Of a stretch of DNA of 5,541 nucleotides, positions 1 through 5,541 are shown in pieces (the stretch's first letter is position 1; each line of letters opens with the position of its first letter). The translations under genes and the position numbers were made by a program. Source of the stretch: DATMBL01 sp050735975 (lineage in GTDB: Bacteria > Desulfobacterota > Binatia > UBA9968). Under the pieces are notes generated by a model. The model saw only the letters and a list, made by a program, of their open reading frames with translations, made no database searches and was not told the origin of the DNA. The stretch spans positions 1 to 5,541 of the forward strand of contig JBOHVS010000198.1 in the NCBI GenBank assembly GCA_050735975.1. Direction: 5' to 3'.

Positions 1-1806
1 AATCGGATCAATGCAGGCCTCAGGTTTTGTCCCGAGCGTCTCGAGATGAATTTCCGGCGACTCCGGCGGCTCGTAGTCGCTGTCGATGCCTGTGAAGTTT
101 TTCAGCTCTCCACGCCGTGCCTTGGCATACAGCCCTTTCACGTCGCGGCGCTCACACTCCTCCAGCGGCGTATCGACAAAGACTTCGATGAACTCGCCGG
201 GATAAAACAAGCCGCGAGCCAATTGGCGCTCCGCGCGAAAAGGCGAAATAAAAGATACGATCACAATCAGTCCGGCATCCACCAGGAGTTTCGCCACCTC
301 GGCAACCCGCCGAATGTTTTCCACGCGGTCCGCCTCGGTGAATCCCAAATCCCGATTGAGCCCGTGGCGAACGTTGTCACCGTCGAGAATGTAGGTGTGC
401 TTGCCATCGGCATGCAAGCGCTTTTCCAACAGATTGGCGATGGTCGATTTACCCGAACCCGACAGCCCCGTGAACCAGAGGCAACGCGCCTGCTGATGTT
501 TCATCTCGGCTCGAACGGCTTTGCTGACCTCGAGCGCTTGCCAATGGATATTGACTGCGCGACGGAGCGCAAAATGGATGATACCCGCCCCGACGGTCTC
601 GTTGGTCAGCTTGTCGATGACGATAAACGCGCCCAATCTCTTGTTCTCCTGGTAGGGCGCAAAGGGCACGAACCTATCGAAACTCACATTAACCGTCGCT
701 ATTTCATTCAGCCCGAGCGTCTTGGCGGCGAGGTGCGCGCCGGTATTGATGTCCAGACGATGCTTGATGTGGGTGATGCTCACGCTCGCAGACTTGCTGT
801 GGATCAATGCCGCGTAGGGGCGCCCGGGCAGCAAGACATGCTCGCTCATCCAGAAGAGATCCGCCTCGAACTGGTCAGCCGATTCAACCGGATGCGAAGC
901 CGTTGCAATGACATCGCCCCGGCTGGCGTCGACCTCATCCTCAAGCACCAAAGTCACCGATTGCCCGGCGCTCGCTTCGGCAATAGGTCCATTCCTCGCC
1001 ACTATCTCCTTGACACGGCTGGCGACCCCAGAGGGGCTTATGCGCACGCTGTCGCCGGGCTTGACCGAGCCGCTTCCGATACGCCCGGAGAATCCTCGAA
1101 AGTCGAGGTTAGGTCTATTGACCCATTGCACCGGCAGGGCAAAGGGTTGGGCGACCTCGCGGTATTCGGCCGGGACGGTCTCGAGCCATTCCAGAAGGCT
1201 CGGTCCTTCGTACCAAGGCATCTCGGCATTGCCACCATCGACGATATTGTGACCTTCAAGCGCGGACAACGGGATCGCCGTGATCGTCTCAAAGCCGAGA
1301 TCCTGGACGAAGCGACGATAGGCAAGCTCGATCTCGTCGAATACTATTTGCGACCAGCCCACCAGATCCATCTTGTTCACGGCCAACGCCACCTGGCGGA
1401 TGCCGAGCATCGAGACAATGCGGCTGTGGCGTTTGGTCTGGGTGAGCACGCCTTTTCGAGCGTCGATCAGCAGGACGGCCGCCTGAGCCGTGGACGCGCC
1501 TGTGGCCATATTGCGGGTGTACTGCTCATGGCCCGGCGTATCCGCCACGATAAAGCGTCGCCTGGGAGTGGCAAAGAAGCGGTAGGCAACATCGATAGTG
1601 ATGCCCTGCTCTCGTTCGGCCTGCAATCCATCGACGAGCAACGCAAAATCCAGGCGCTCGCCCTGGGTGCCGAATCTTTTGGAATCTGCCTCGAGCGTCT
1701 CCAGTTGATCCTCAAAGATCAGCTTGGTCTCGTAGAGCAAACGGCCGATCAGGGTCGATTTTCCATCATCGACGCTGCCGCAGGTGATGAAGCGCAGGGT
1801 ATCCAT
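1..1806 (-). CDS. cysNC: Bifunctional sulfate adenylyltransferase GTPase subunit / adenylylsulfate kinase (CysNC), C-terminus cut by window edge
   Basis: Translating the minus strand from the ATG at 1806 gives 602 codons with no stop before position 1. The N-terminal half is the CysN GTPase, which drives APS synthesis by CysD through GTP hydrolysis. It shows the P-loop GSVDDGKST (residues 10-18), switch I GITID (68-72), DTPGHEQY (89-96) and NKMD (144-147), then two beta-barrel domains of the EF-Tu type (about 215-425). The C-terminal part is APS kinase (CysC), which phosphorylates APS to PAPS: P-loop GLSGSGKST (447-455), DGDNVRHGLN (475-484) and SFISPFRAER (518-527). Fused CysNC proteins are usually about 620-640 residues, so probably only 20-40 residues are missing. 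The start overlaps the cysD stop (TAATG) and is preceded by AGGAAGGG at 1815-1822, which suggests translational coupling. Both nucleotide-binding sites look intact. The family assignment is very secure. Confidence 0.97.
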   Translation of the reverse strand, partial: MDTLRFITCGSVDDGKSTLIGRLLYETKLIFEDQLETLEADSKRFGTQGERLDFALLVDGLQAEREQGITIDVAYRFFATPRRRFIVADTPGHEQYTRNMATGASTAQAAVLLIDARKGVLTQTKRHSRIVSMLGIRQVALAVNKMDLVGWSQIVFDEIELAYRRFVQDLGFETITAIPLSALEGHNIVDGGNAEMPWYEGPSLLEWLETVPAEYREVAQPFALPVQWVNRPNLDFRGFSGRIGSGSVKPGDSVRISPSGVASRVKEIVARNGPIAEASAGQSVTLVLEDEVDASRGDVIATASHPVESADQFEADLFWMSEHVLLPGRPYAALIHSKSASVSITHIKHRLDINTGAHLAAKTLGLNEIATVNVSFDRFVPFAPYQENKRLGAFIVIDKLTNETVGAGIIHFALRRAVNIHWQALEVSKAVRAEMKHQQARCLWFTGLSGSGKSTIANLLEKRLHADGKHTYILDGDNVRHGLNRDLGFTEADRVENIRRVAEVAKLLVDAGLIVIVSFISPFRAERQLARGLFYPGEFIEVFVDTPLEECERRDVKGLYAKARRGELKNFTGIDSDYEPPESPEIHLETLGTKPEACIDPI

Positions 1807-2705
1807 TAGAAATACCCTTCCTGCTTCTTGCGCTCCATGGAACCGGCGCCATCGTGGTCGATAACGCGTCCCTGCCGCTCGGAAGTTATCGCCCCTAAAG
1901 TTTCTGCCACGATCTCGTCGAGCGTCGTGGCGGTGCTTTCGATGGCGGCGGTCAGTGGATAGCATCCGAGAGTGCGGAAGCGCACCATGCGCATTTCCGC
2001 CTTTTCCCCGGGTTCCAGCGACAGGCGGTGATCGTCGAGCATGATCCACTGGCCATATCGTTTGACCACGGGCCGCTTGGCCGCGAAATACAGCGGCACG
2101 ATCGGAATGTTCTCCTGGCGGATGTAAGCCCAGATATCGGCTTCGGTCCAATTGGAGAGGGGAAATACCCTTAGGGTTTCACCGGCGTTGATTCGGGTAT
2201 TATAGAGAGTCCAGAGCTCGGGGCGTTGCGCTTTGGGGTCCCAACGATGTCCGGGCGCGCGAAACGAAAAAATGCGCTCCTTGGCGCGTGATTTCTCCTC
2301 GTCGCGCCGGGCGCCGCCAAAGGCTGCGTCAAACCCGTGCAAATCGAGCGCTTGCTTCAGCGCTTCGGTCTTCATGACATCGGTGTGGTAAGCCGAACCG
2401 TGGGTGATCGGCCCGATCCCCTCCGAAGCGCCGCGCGGGTTGGTGTAGCTGATCAGCTCAAAACCGACTTCCTTCGCCGTGCGGTCGCGGAACGCGATCA
2501 TCTCCCGGAACTTCCATCCGGTATTGATGTGCATCAGCGGGAATGGGATCGGCCCGGGGTAGAAGGCTTTTTGCGCCAGGCGCAACATGACAGAGGAGTC
2601 TTTGCCGATTGAATACAGCATTACCGGTTTCGCGGCGGTGGCCGTTACTTCACGGATGATCTCGATGGATTCAGACTCCAGCTCGGAAAAAATAGCGTCG
2701 CCCAT
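1806..2705 (-). CDS. cysD: Sulfate adenylyltransferase subunit 2 (ATP sulfurylase, CysD)
   Basis: This 299-residue protein matches the usual CysD length of about 300. CysD is the catalytic subunit of the cytoplasmic CysDN ATP sulfurylase, which makes APS and pyrophosphate from sulfate and ATP. It shows the PP-loop SIGKDSS (residues 32-38), HINTGWKFREM (59-69), HGSAYHTDVMKTE (102-114), GGARRDEEKSRAKER (130-144), VFPLSNWTEADIW, RFRTLGCYPLT and the family's C-terminal end GSMERKKQEGYF. No key motif is missing. The ATG at 2705 is the best start: an in-frame stop (TAG) lies only seven codons upstream at 2724-2726, and the N-terminus aligns with known CysD proteins. The ribosome site is mediocre: a GGGGG run at 2720-2724 sits about 14 bases from the ATG. 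It is the first gene of an operon with cysNC and is divergent from the GST gene. Confidence 0.98.
   Translation of the reverse strand: MGDAIFSELESESIEIIREVTATAAKPVMLYSIGKDSSVMLRLAQKAFYPGPIPFPLMHINTGWKFREMIAFRDRTAKEVGFELISYTNPRGASEGIGPITHGSAYHTDVMKTEALKQALDLHGFDAAFGGARRDEEKSRAKERIFSFRAPGHRWDPKAQRPELWTLYNTRINAGETLRVFPLSNWTEADIWAYIRQENIPIVPLYFAAKRPVVKRYGQWIMLDDHRLSLEPGEKAEMRMVRFRTLGCYPLTAAIESTATTLDEIVAETLGAITSERQGRVIDHDGAGSMERKKQEGYF
1815..1822 (-). promoter_or_regulatory. Ribosome binding site of cysNC inside the end of cysD
   Basis: AGGAAGGG on the minus strand lies within the last codons of cysD, about 8 bases before the cysNC ATG at 1806. Together with the one-base TAATG stop/start overlap it supports the chosen cysNC start. 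It also implies that ribosomes finishing cysD can reinitiate on cysNC, keeping the two subunits in proportion. Confidence 0.7.
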
Positions 2706-2742
2706 ACCGTAAACGTCAACCCCCTAAATTAAACGCTTTGTC

Positions 2743-2767
2743 CTACCGGTGCTCCTAAGACCGATAG
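2743..2767. promoter_or_regulatory. Imperfect dyad upstream of cysD, possible operator
   Basis: The arms CTACCGG (2743-2749) and CCGATAG (2761-2767) are inverted copies of each other with one mismatch in seven, separated by 11 bases. The dyad lies about 40-60 bases upstream of the cysD start and adjoins a TTGACT that could be a -35. LysR-type regulators such as CysB control sulfate assimilation in other bacteria and bind dyads of about this size. No regulator gene is in view and the arms are short, so a chance palindrome is quite possible. Confidence 0.25.
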
Positions 2768-3006
2768 TCAATCAGCGATTTTGTCATGCCATCAGTTTTC
2801 ATACAACCACCATGTTTTGATTTCGAGCCGCAAGGATCCGATACTTTGCGCGGGCATGAGCTGAACAATTTGTTGACGGCCTGTCAGTTATCTCCCCCAT
2901 TGAACCTTCGACCCGCTTGATTGGAACCATTGCAGGCATAAGGGAGCGGCTTTGTTGAGGAACTTCTTCATATATGTAAATCTGTCGCCGACCGGCTGCT
3001 GATTTC

Positions 3007-3012
3007 AGGAGG
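3007..3012 (+). promoter_or_regulatory. Ribosome binding site of the GST gene
   Basis: A perfect AGGAGG sits six bases before the ATG at 3019 and fixes that start. Confidence 0.85.
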
Positions 3013-3018
3013 ACTCCG

Positions 3019-3744
3019 ATGCGCTATGAACTGTACTATCAACCATCCATCCAAGGCCGCGGCGAATTCATTCGCCTTGCACTGGAAGAAGCCGGGGCCG
3101 ATTACGTCGACGTCGCGCGCGCCCCGGACTTCGGCCGTCCCGGAATCATGAAGTTTCTTGAAGACCCGGCTTTGGAACATCCGCCGTTTGCGCCGCCGTT
3201 TTTGAAAGCCGGCAAGCTCCTGATCTCGCAGACCGCCAACATTCTCCAGTTCCTCGCGCCGCGGCTCAATCTCGTGCCGAAAAGCGAAGCCAGCCGGCTC
3301 TGGGCGCATCAACTGCAACTGACGGTCGCCGATTGGTTGCATGAAGCTCACGACACGCATCACCCGCTGGGAAATGCGCTTTACTACGAGGAGCAAACCA
3401 CCGAAGCCAAAAAGCGCGCGGGGATTTTCACCGCGAACCGCATGCCCAAGTTTCTCGGCTACTTCGAAAGAATTCTCGGACACAATCCCAAAGGCGGCGA
3501 CTTCATCTTCGCGAAGAGGGTAGCCTACGTCGATTTATCGCTGTTCCAGATGGTCGAGGGATTGCGTTACGCGTTCCCCCGGACAATGGCGAAACTCGAA
3601 CCGCAGTATCCGCGGCTGATAACCCTGCACGATCGCGTCAAGGCGCGTCCGCGAATCGCGGTATATTTGTCTTCATCGCGTCGCTTACCCTTCAACCAGC
3701 AAGGCATTTTTCGGCATTATCCAGAGTTGGAGGACGCGGCGTAG
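3019..3744 (+). CDS. Glutathione S-transferase-like protein
   Basis: The 241-residue cytosolic protein has the two-part GST layout. The N-terminal thioredoxin-like domain (about 1-85) opens with ELYYQPSIQGRGEFIRLALEEAGA. This resembles the start of Tyr-type (sigma, alpha, mu) GSTs, so Tyr6 or Tyr7 is the likely catalytic tyrosine. PPFAPPFL (55-62) carries the probable cis-proline, and ISQTANILQFL (69-79) is the glutathione gamma-glutamyl binding segment, with Gln71 and Thr72 in place of the common Glu/Gln-Ser pair. The all-helical C-terminal domain (about 95-235) includes VAYVDLSLFQMVEGL, which fits the conserved N-capping box region with its Asp. The family conjugates glutathione to electrophiles or carries out isomerase or peroxidase reactions; the substrate cannot be read from sequence. 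It has its own AGGAGG and is divergent from cysD, so any link to sulfate assimilation is positional only. Confidence 0.88.
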   Translation: MRYELYYQPSIQGRGEFIRLALEEAGADYVDVARAPDFGRPGIMKFLEDPALEHPPFAPPFLKAGKLLISQTANILQFLAPRLNLVPKSEASRLWAHQLQLTVADWLHEAHDTHHPLGNALYYEEQTTEAKKRAGIFTANRMPKFLGYFERILGHNPKGGDFIFAKRVAYVDLSLFQMVEGLRYAFPRTMAKLEPQYPRLITLHDRVKARPRIAVYLSSSRRLPFNQQGIFRHYPELEDAA

Positions 3745-3756
3745 CCGGAACCAAAA

Positions 3757-3897
3757 GCGGAATATTTCGCGCTAAGACGCAAAGGTCGCAAAGGTGTCAT
3801 TTCGACCGCAGGGAGAAATCTTTCTTAGATCCCTCGCGTTTGCTCGGGATGACGGACCTTGGTCCGTCACTTGGCGCCTTGGCGCGTTAATATCCGA
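3757..3897. repeat. Nested inverted-repeat element, MITE-like or palindromic intergenic unit
   Basis: About 140 bases fold into nested palindromes. The outer ends, CGCGCTAAGACGCAAAG (3768-3784) and the complement of 3870-3886, match at 14 of 17 positions. Weaker similarity extends outward to about 3757 and 3897. Inside, GTCATTTCGACCGCAGGGAG... (3796-3821) pairs imperfectly with ATCCCTCG...GGGATGAC (3827-3853), with several G-U pairs, around a TTCTT loop. A further compact hairpin, GACGGACC-TT-GGTCCGTC (3851-3868), follows. The left end holds a perfect tandem 9-mer, CGCAAAGGT twice (3778-3795); the right end holds TTGGCGCC/TTGGCGCG (3871-3886). It encodes no protein. From memory, GTCATTTCGACC-type and CGCxAAGxCGCAAAG-type repeats are scattered through many environmental genomes; I could not check copy number. 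It lies between the GST stop and the next promoter, so it could also end GST transcription, but no T-run follows. Confidence 0.7.
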
Positions 3898-3914
3898 GTT
3901 ATGACTACTAAGAC

Positions 3915-3949
3915 TTGACGCCCGTCCCCGATTTGCCCTAGTTTATACT
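3915..3949 (+). promoter_or_regulatory. Candidate promoter of the cupin gene
   Basis: TTGACG (3915-3920, five of six with the -35 consensus) is followed by an AT-rich stretch holding TATACT (3944-3949, five of six with the -10 consensus). The two are 23 bases apart, too far for a standard sigma-70 promoter. TAGTTT (3939-3944) gives 18-base spacing but matches only three of six. Either pairing places transcription start near 3952-3957, leaving a leader of about 90 bases before the cupin ATG. Confidence 0.4.
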
Positions 3950-4031
3950 TTGGGCCGGGTTGTCCGATCCAATCGCATCCCGATTCTGCATCCGCAGTCA
4001 GCGTTTTCTCTGAAAGAAATCCTAGCCCGCG

Positions 4032-4037
4032 AGGAGG
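4032..4037 (+). promoter_or_regulatory. Ribosome binding site of the cupin gene
   Basis: AGGAGG lies nine bases before the ATG at 4047 and supports that start. Confidence 0.8.
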
Positions 4038-4046
4038 ATCATTGCC

Positions 4047-4610
4047 ATGTTCGATGTCGAGCGGCTTAAAGAAGATTGTCTCGATGCGCTCAAAGAAGAG
4101 TCTCCACACGCGGCGATTAAAGAGATCGTCGCGAGAGCGGTGGCGGAACCCTGGCATGTTCTAAAGGCCCTGGGAGAGCCAGAGCTTGCCGGCCTCCAGT
4201 CCCTTTACCGCTCTGAACAGTTGACGATCCTCAACGTGCTGTGGGGACCCGGCATGAATTTGTATCCGCACGAGCATCGAATGTGGGCGGTCATTGGCGT
4301 TTACGGCGGCCAAGAAGAGAACGCATTTTATCGCCGGAGTGAAAGTGGGCTAACCGGACATGGGAATAAGACGCTCAGAACCAAAGATACTCTTCCCCTC
4401 GGCGAATCGGTCATACACGCGGTGACGAATCCGCTCGAACAGATCACCGCGGCCATCCACGTCTATGGCGGCGATTTCTTCGCGGTCCCCCGCAGTGAAT
4501 GGGACCCCCGGACATTGCAAGAACGCCCGTTTGATCTTGAAAACGCGAAGCGCGTCTTCGAGGAATCGAATCAGCGCCTTCGCGCATCCAAGCTCGGCAT
4601 AGCCGGCTAA
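4047..4610 (+). CDS. Cupin-fold metalloenzyme of the cysteine/thiol dioxygenase type
   Basis: The 187-residue cytosolic protein looks like a single double-stranded beta-helix (cupin) domain with a short helical N-terminus. The motif GPGMNLYPHEHRMW (67-80) gives His75 and His77, and ESVIHAVTNP (120-129) gives His124. Aligned by eye with cysteine dioxygenase (CDO), these match iron ligands His86, His88 and His140. There is no acidic ligand after HxH, as in thiol dioxygenases and unlike classical cupins. AAIHVYGGDFF (135-145) matches the CDO segment with the Ser153-His155-Tyr157 triad: His138 and Tyr140 are kept, but Ser is replaced by Ala136. Arg55 may correspond to the CDO carboxylate-binding Arg60, a weak alignment. 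CDO-type enzymes add O2 to a thiol to give a sulfinate. The real substrate is unknown; cysteine, mercaptopropionate or another small acid are all possible. The length, shorter than the roughly 200 residues typical of CDO, fits the broad family of predicted metal-dependent beta-helix enzymes. It appears monocistronic. Confidence 0.75.
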   Translation: MFDVERLKEDCLDALKEESPHAAIKEIVARAVAEPWHVLKALGEPELAGLQSLYRSEQLTILNVLWGPGMNLYPHEHRMWAVIGVYGGQEENAFYRRSESGLTGHGNKTLRTKDTLPLGESVIHAVTNPLEQITAAIHVYGGDFFAVPRSEWDPRTLQERPFDLENAKRVFEESNQRLRASKLGIAG

Positions 4611-4848
4611 GTGCTCGCCGTTAGCTCGTCGAGAAAGTCGTCATTCGGCTCGTGAACTAATCGACACTTTCACGTTTTCGCAATTCCGAAAGTATGACCA
4701 TGACGGACTCCGAGCAGCAATTTTAATCGAGAGGGCACACCGACTGCCTGTGCCTAGCGGAGGTTTGGCTTGAAATAGATGAATGACGAACGGGGCCCGC
4801 TCAGGTTTACCTACACCGCATCGCCCCTTGCCCGCTCTGATTCTCGGC
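4611..4848. other. Gap between convergent genes, no gene recognised
   Basis: These 238 bases separate the 3' ends of the cupin gene (plus) and the HD gene (minus). Small dyads are present: ACTTTC...GAAAGT near 4664-4694 and GGCACA-N9-TGTGCC at 4734-4754. Neither has the T-run of an intrinsic terminator on either strand. GGAGGT near 4760 resembles a ribosome site, but the frames after it either stop at once or merely shadow the HD gene. Confidence 0.5.
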
Positions 4849-5541
4849 TCAGAGATACTTTGTCGGACGCCGGATCGTGCGCCACATGTGCGAGACCGGG
4901 CTATTGTCGAAGCCCAAGCCCTCGTCCGGCTGCCTGAAGTGACGCCCGACGATGTCGATGAAGGGTTCCCAGCTCACCACCGCGTTGGGGTCGAAGGAGT
5001 AGATGTCGTGGACGGTAATCATGCGCGCAGTCATGTACCACTTGTGATTGCGGGCGCGCTTGTACGCTTCTTTGATGTAGTCGTCGGGCTCGTAGTCCGG
5101 CCCGAAATGTTTGACGTACGCTTCCGGATACGAGTAGCCGACCGACTCGTCAGGGAAGAAGCGCAGCGCCTGGTGCGCGCGGACCGCCCAGCATACCTCC
5201 TCGTCGACGTATGGCTCGATCAGCTGCGCGCCCCAGTAGCCGTGATCGCTCTTGATGAAGATTGCATTGGCGATATCGTGCAGAAGGCAGGCGAGAATCG
5301 TTTTCTCGGGCATGGACGCCTTCAGCGCATGGGTCGCGCTTTGCAGCAGATGGTTGATGCCCTTCGCGCGGCACTCGAAATAGTCGAGGAGCGTCGGCTT
5401 CGCCGGCATTTTCGGTAGCCGTGGATCGTCGTCCATCAGATAATACTTGCCGTCGTTAGTCGTGCGCTCAGAAGCCATGCCGGACGCGCCGAGCTTGCCG
5501 TCCGCCAGATTGAACAGCGCCGATTTCGAAAGGAGTACATC
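4849..5541 (-). CDS. HD-domain protein, candidate PhnZ/MIOX-like diiron oxygenase; N-terminus probably beyond window edge
   Basis: The frame stops at 4849-4851 and is open to position 5541, giving 230 visible codons. The ATG at 5478 would give 209 residues, but no purine-rich ribosome site precedes it and the 21 codons upstream read as plausible protein (FNLADGKLGASG), so the true start is probably outside. Numbering from that Met, the HD core is His43 in NHLLQSATHA, His67-Asp68 in CLLHDIANA, His79 in DHGYWGAQLI, His102 in AVRAHQALRFF and Asp158 in TVHDIYSFD. These fit the six ligands of PhnZ-type mixed-valence diiron oxygenases: the 24-residue step to HD and the late Asp agree, but the HD-to-third-His loop is about ten residues shorter. 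That subfamily oxidises C-H bonds next to phosphonate or similar groups; other HD proteins are phosphohydrolases. No phosphonate genes are in view, so the substrate is unknown. HD fold: secure. Oxygenase role: inference. Confidence 0.8.
   Translation of the reverse strand, partial: DVLLSKSALFNLADGKLGASGMASERTTNDGKYYLMDDDPRLPKMPAKPTLLDYFECRAKGINHLLQSATHALKASMPEKTILACLLHDIANAIFIKSDHGYWGAQLIEPYVDEEVCWAVRAHQALRFFPDESVGYSYPEAYVKHFGPDYEPDDYIKEAYKRARNHKWYMTARMITVHDIYSFDPNAVVSWEPFIDIVGRHFRQPDEGLGFDNSPVSHMWRTIRRPTKYL

Larger units (their letters stand above)
2706..3018. promoter_or_regulatory. Divergent intergenic region between cysD and the GST gene
   Basis: These 313 bases separate two genes transcribed away from each other, so they should hold both promoters. 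I find no strong sigma-70 promoter on either strand. On the plus strand the best candidate for the GST gene is TTGTTG (2952-2957) with the AT-rich TATATGTAAAT (2971-2981), at poor spacing. On the minus strand TTGACT (2771-2766) is a possible -35 for cysD, but no good -10 follows it. The TTGACT touches an imperfect dyad, described separately. No RNA gene, riboswitch or convincing small ORF was recognised. Confidence 0.45.

Noticed and set aside
46..1809. A 587-codon open frame on the plus strand opposite cysNC
   Set aside because: The minus strand encodes CysNC with every expected motif. The plus-strand translation resembles no known protein and is a GC-rich antisense shadow.
2706..3018. SAM or other sulfur riboswitch upstream of cysD
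   Set aside because: I could not identify any riboswitch core, and no long stem-loop with a terminator lies close to the cysD start.
2968..3483. A 171-codon minus-strand frame across the GST gene
   Set aside because: It overlaps the clear GST gene in antisense and shows no recognisable domain.
3796..3868. CRISPR-like or tandem repeat array
   Set aside because: Repeated units here are inverted or adjacent 8-9-mers with no regularly spaced spacers, so they fit a palindromic element and not a CRISPR array.
3867..4157. A 96-codon minus-strand frame covering the repeat's right end and the cupin start
   Set aside because: It crosses a palindromic repeat, a promoter region and the start of a well-supported gene, so it is almost certainly spurious.
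4734..4754. GGCACA-N9-TGTGCC dyad as a terminator between the convergent genes
   Set aside because: The six-pair stem has a nine-base loop and no T-run on either strand, too weak to call as an intrinsic terminator.
4783..5418. A 211-codon plus-strand frame opposite the HD gene
   Set aside because: It is the antisense shadow of the HD-domain gene, whose metal-binding residues are intact on the minus strand.

Overview
The window reads as ordinary bacterial chromosome: about 56-58% GC by eye, dense genes, good AGGAGG ribosome sites and short gaps. It fits an uncultured soil or sediment lineage of the proteobacterial, Binatota or Rokubacteria kind. That placement is inferred only from the style of the proteins and from one dispersed-repeat-like intergenic element. 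No marker gene here fixes the taxonomy.

Layout. Positions 1-2705, minus strand, hold a sulfate-activation operon: cysD (ATP sulfurylase small subunit) followed by a fused cysN-cysC gene (GTPase subunit of ATP sulfurylase plus APS kinase). The two genes overlap by one base (TAATG). The cysNC gene runs off the left edge, with 602 codons visible. Positions 2706-3018 are a divergent intergenic region. Positions 3019-3744, plus strand, encode a glutathione S-transferase-like protein. Positions 3745-4046 hold a nested inverted-repeat element resembling a dispersed MITE or palindromic unit, then the promoter region and ribosome site of the next gene. Positions 4047-4610, plus strand, encode a small cupin of the thiol (cysteine) dioxygenase type. 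Positions 4611-4848 are a gap between convergent genes with no gene recognised. Positions 4849-5541, minus strand, encode an HD-domain protein that keeps the candidate metal ligands of PhnZ-like diiron oxygenases. Its frame is open to the right edge.

How the genes may relate. CysD and CysNC turn sulfate and ATP into APS and then PAPS. The GST-like protein and the cupin belong to families that handle glutathione and small thiols, so the left and middle of the window have a loose sulfur and thiol theme: PAPS supply, glutathione chemistry, thiol oxidation. Only cysD and cysNC are clearly co-transcribed; the other genes each have their own upstream gap. A shared pathway is therefore a hypothesis. 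I see no clear new multi-gene system. The best leads are the two candidate oxygenases and the nested repeat.
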